From IMG/VR virus record IMGVR_UViG_3300042691_017769, positions 1 through 43,191 of that record: a stretch of DNA of 43,191 bases. One strand, 5' to 3'. Numbering within the stretch: position 1 is the first letter of the stretch; each line of letters starts with the position of its first letter. Below, in pieces: positions 41,701-43,191 of this stretch. Both the position numbers and the translations under genes were made by a program. Source of the stretch: a virus. Below the pieces are notes generated by a model. It did no database searches. It was not told where the DNA came from and was given only the letters and a program-made list of their open reading frames with translations.

Positions 41701-43191
41701 CCGAATAGTCTTCCTTCTGTAGTTCTGGTAATCATTGATACTACCAAAGGATTATTTAAAAACTTAAAGACTATCTCATGATTTGTCCCCTTAAGAAGCA
41801 TAGCATGAGCAGTCGGAGTAAGCAAGTCAGACATACCTAATCTTAAAAGGTAGTCTTCATTTCCAGCATCTACGTGACCATTGATAAACTGATTTAGTAT
41901 TTCAGAGATGGTAACTTCTTTTCCATCTTTGAAATGAATCATTCCAATAGGGATATTTCCATTTTCTTTCTTATTTGACGGGAACAGATAAGCATCTCCT
42001 AGTACAGTTTGTTCGTCGCCAGTGTATCCTCTTATTTCTATACCGGCTTGTTGGAACATTTTATGCATAGTATTCATTTTTGCATCAATGCCCAAGGCAG
42101 AACGTGCTAATATGTTTTCACTGAATATCCGGTAAGATGTAGTAGGACTGAATACATCCATTGCAGATATTGGAGCAGACTTAGTTTCTTTAGCTAGGTC
42201 TTTTAAATTGGGGCTGTCATTAGGCTTAACAAGATTTAAATAGTTTTCTTGTAAAGAAAGCATAGTATGCATTACTTCCATAATCTGGTTTTCGTAATGC
42301 AACGGAAGATTATTATTTGCGATATAACTATCTAAAGCTCGTGGGGTCAAACTAAGAATCTGGTCTGCAGTTTCAGATATAATATCTTTACCTGATGCTG
42401 ATTTTTTTGGAAGCTCTCCTAACTTTGGATTAGCAAGAGTACCATTAATAAGTGACAGACTCTCGTATAAGTCTTGAAGCTTTTTCTTTTTTTCCTCTGG
42501 ATAACTTTCAGGAAGTATGATAAGAATCTTTTTGAGTTTCTCTCTATCCGCTAACAAAGTATTCTTTTTAACTTCTCCTTCTTTTTTTAACAGAGAAAGA
42601 TAATCTTTTGTAGTAGCGGTAGACTTAATTACTTTTCCATTTTTATCTAAGTTAGGATAGTAGACAGTAAGTTTATCAATGTCGTAATCTCCCCCAGACT
42701 TAGTTACAATCTGAGGAGGAAGCACAATCAAGTTACCGGCAGAAGAAGGTAAGAATTTTTTTACCCTCATACTTTCCATACTTGGAGCTCCTTGTACTGG
42801 AATCCTTACGCCGGTATAAGATAACTGAGCATCATGTTCTTCTACCCATTCAATATCTTGGGGGTTCTTGCTAGATAAGATTCTATTTAAAAGAGTAATT
42901 GGGTTTTCGTAATCGCCTAGTTTCTTTTCTCCATATTTAAGATTCAAAAGAGGCCCGTGTTTTTTTGGATCCCACGCAACCATTATTTCCATTTTCTGTA
43001 CTTTCCCATTTACAAGTTTGTAAAACTGTAACGTAGGGTCATACTTTATTCCCTTTCCTTCTTTTGTAAATTCCTTTACGTTTCTTTTTCCTAAATACGG
43101 AGTGTTTGCCGCTTGAATAAGAGAATCTCCACGAATAGAAAGAGAGATTATATTTTTGGTGACAGCATTAAGTACTGCTTGATATACTCTT
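38772..43191 (-). CDS. Virion RNA polymerase (crAss-like), 5' end outside window
   Basis: At least 1472 codons; the frame is open to the window edge, so the N-terminus is missing. The catalytic loop GGDYDIDK (aspartates at 42675-42689) is preceded by RIPVQGAPSMESM...FLPSSAGNLIVLP, the same order as the conserved RxP...P...DxDxD strand of beta'-type double-psi barrels. DxDID loops are known from the crAss-like virion RNA polymerase, which transcribes early phage genes after ejection. A Pro/Gln-rich linker (about 40360-40455) then leads to a SLOG-like domain (about 39665-40345; SGGAYGGDTFWDLIG, NADAVFAIG, VKGGTNTAVQLG, NFAGVGTRDIEL). The beta-type barrel should lie upstream of the window. Confidence 0.85.
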   Translation of the reverse strand, partial: RVYQAVLNAVTKNIISLSIRGDSLIQAANTPYLGKRNVKEFTKEGKGIKYDPTLQFYKLVNGKVQKMEIMVAWDPKKHGPLLNLKYGEKKLGDYENPITLLNRILSSKNPQDIEWVEEHDAQLSYTGVRIPVQGAPSMESMRVKKFLPSSAGNLIVLPPQIVTKSGGDYDIDKLTVYYPNLDKNGKVIKSTATTKDYLSLLKKEGEVKKNTLLADREKLKKILIILPESYPEEKKKKLQDLYESLSLINGTLANPKLGELPKKSASGKDIISETADQILSLTPRALDSYIANNNLPLHYENQIMEVMHTMLSLQENYLNLVKPNDSPNLKDLAKETKSAPISAMDVFSPTTSYRIFSENILARSALGIDAKMNTMHKMFQQAGIEIRGYTGDEQTVLGDAYLFPSNKKENGNIPIGMIHFKDGKEVTISEILNQFINGHVDAGNEDYLLRLGMSDLLTPTAHAMLLKGTNHEIVFKFLNNPLVVSMITRTTEGRLFGRDRVKIINQVSDFISTIKGAITAGEIKDAETIEFFSKIRPVRTLNELNAIVRNALNNSPNLNTEEVFSDLKNLFNENQQFINPIKQLLAMHQLAVVLDFQDSIRKLTSRTDFNTARYPDPIEVISIQEELQELSQAFTNVNKLINPREDNVLNKFNQVEYINSLFRFMFPITFSPEFAKTVYQRRAIPDISTKRKNYLNKKNQEIMISYAQLLNEDSFRGNHQRYFFSTNLNKVGTFFEVNGQSQIVKDLEELKDEFSDLLRNNLFISMIKPTSVELSDPLDPFNPDKKSRFTEFRLTDKVEDETKSAIKIAIEELRNSGDSRIKGIVEDILLASHYFNLGAPFSPFSLKGADLVPVDLWAENSQLAYERVKTTFERKPTPGKYTGESYLTAIGNQLYVTTDADKRLFVHGYIEKGSSQRTQSAPPAQPTPQQPPQAPTAPSVVYEPIRNPKEYVNHSGGAYGGDTFWDLIGREFGVTQHRHYREEKNQSLSKKLRDKGVTATVLSKEQMDAARAEIKNILGIEYSDTLEGNLQVRNYYQVANADAVFAIGELVQVVDKDAPKNLTDSTKSVNSYKWVVKGGTNTAVQLGIKLGKPVYVWDTKNERWTKYNDGWFDPIDIPVLTKNFAGVGTRDIELYNVQNKETKQWEPRKQYVGDIKSQKAMQAIRDVYKKTFESSEPIVSSESTSKPTSPPVITDEYKYAYEIERSGTVFNLSKLQSEVSGTKAKTFERKIAVIKGYFTYDNNLHTVFYENSKADFEDMEAFLKESGYSAESYLEYAESLLLSNSQKPGLIANAYIGLKESKEGFPIDEIYLEGTNDVIARFFKEGGKISKKEISRIVGASRIADFPGVRFYQATEDKKGTDLELAAEQITNEYRTTVTAEQIEEFINSYPNGPTSYLSSVPTQETVENILRELQKQFAVSVGFAGMPSDEKNLVTLETIIEQVAKFVNPKIQPPTQGDVDNLTDINPDCQG

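Noticed and set aside
1-43191. Stop-codon reassignment as in some crAss-like phages
   Set aside because: Long genes read through with the standard code, and TAA, TGA and TAG all end plausible genes at tightly coupled junctions.
1-43191. CRISPR arrays, tRNA or rRNA genes, insertion sequences and integrase
   Set aside because: No regular spacer repeats, no cloverleaf-like gaps and no transposase or integrase motifs were seen. Gaps between genes are all under 100 bases, leaving little room for RNA genes.

Overview
The window is part of a tailed double-stranded DNA phage genome and most resembles a crAss-like phage (Crassvirales) of a Bacteroidota host. Four things support this. (1) A very large minus-strand protein carries the aspartate loop of a two-barrel RNA polymerase in the form DYDID, which is the hallmark of the crAss-like virion RNA polymerase. 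(2) A complete Crassvirales-style replication set lies on the plus strand: DnaB-like helicase, AAA ATPase, SSB-like protein, TOPRIM primase, uracil-DNA glycosylase, family A DNA polymerase, SF1 helicase and PD-(D/E)XK nuclease. (3) Giant cargo-type proteins are encoded on the opposite strand. (4) Promoters match the Bacteroidota TTG/TAnnTTTG consensus. The genome is AT-rich apart from one cassette and uses the standard genetic code. Terminase, portal and capsid genes are not in the window, so family-level placement is not possible here.

Layout. 44-15621 (+): nucleotide metabolism, replication and recombination. It starts with ThyX and a run of small unknown genes, continues with the helicase/ATPase/SSB group, then the primase/UDG/DUF932 group, then the NinG/DNA polymerase/helicase/nuclease group. 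Rho-independent terminators at about 1365, 5672, 9118 and 15621 split it into four or five transcription units. 15632-16168 (-): one isolated acidic antisense gene that shares a bidirectional terminator with the block before it. 16208-19947 (+): a small gene and the start of the fibre region, including a long coiled-coil fibre. About 19.6-23.8 kb (+): a clearly GC-richer cassette holding the fibre C-terminus, two paralogous structural proteins, a LamG-like protein and a holin. 23.8-26.9 kb (+): AT-rich again, with an M15 endolysin, two small membrane proteins, a DUF551-like protein, a DUF115-methyltransferase fusion and a glycosyltransferase.

26.9-43.2 kb (-): read right to left, the genes are the virion RNA polymerase (5' end outside the window), a metallopeptidase/GNAT protein of about 1052 residues, a metallopeptidase/coiled-coil protein of 2207 residues, two small structural proteins (one LamG-like), a spanin-like overlapping pair and a small unknown protein. 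The two strands converge at 26913-26916 with overlapping stop codons.

Promoters. Six genes have a TAnnTTTG-like element ending only 5-6 nt before the ATG. This predicts leaderless or nearly leaderless mRNAs. Most other genes are coupled by ATGA or TAATG overlaps. The least expected points are a SLOG-like domain fused to the RNA polymerase polypeptide, related HExxH domains in two neighbouring giant proteins, an antisense acidic protein that repeats the RNAP catalytic-loop octapeptide almost exactly, and the transferred GC-rich fibre/holin cassette inside a chimeric fibre gene.
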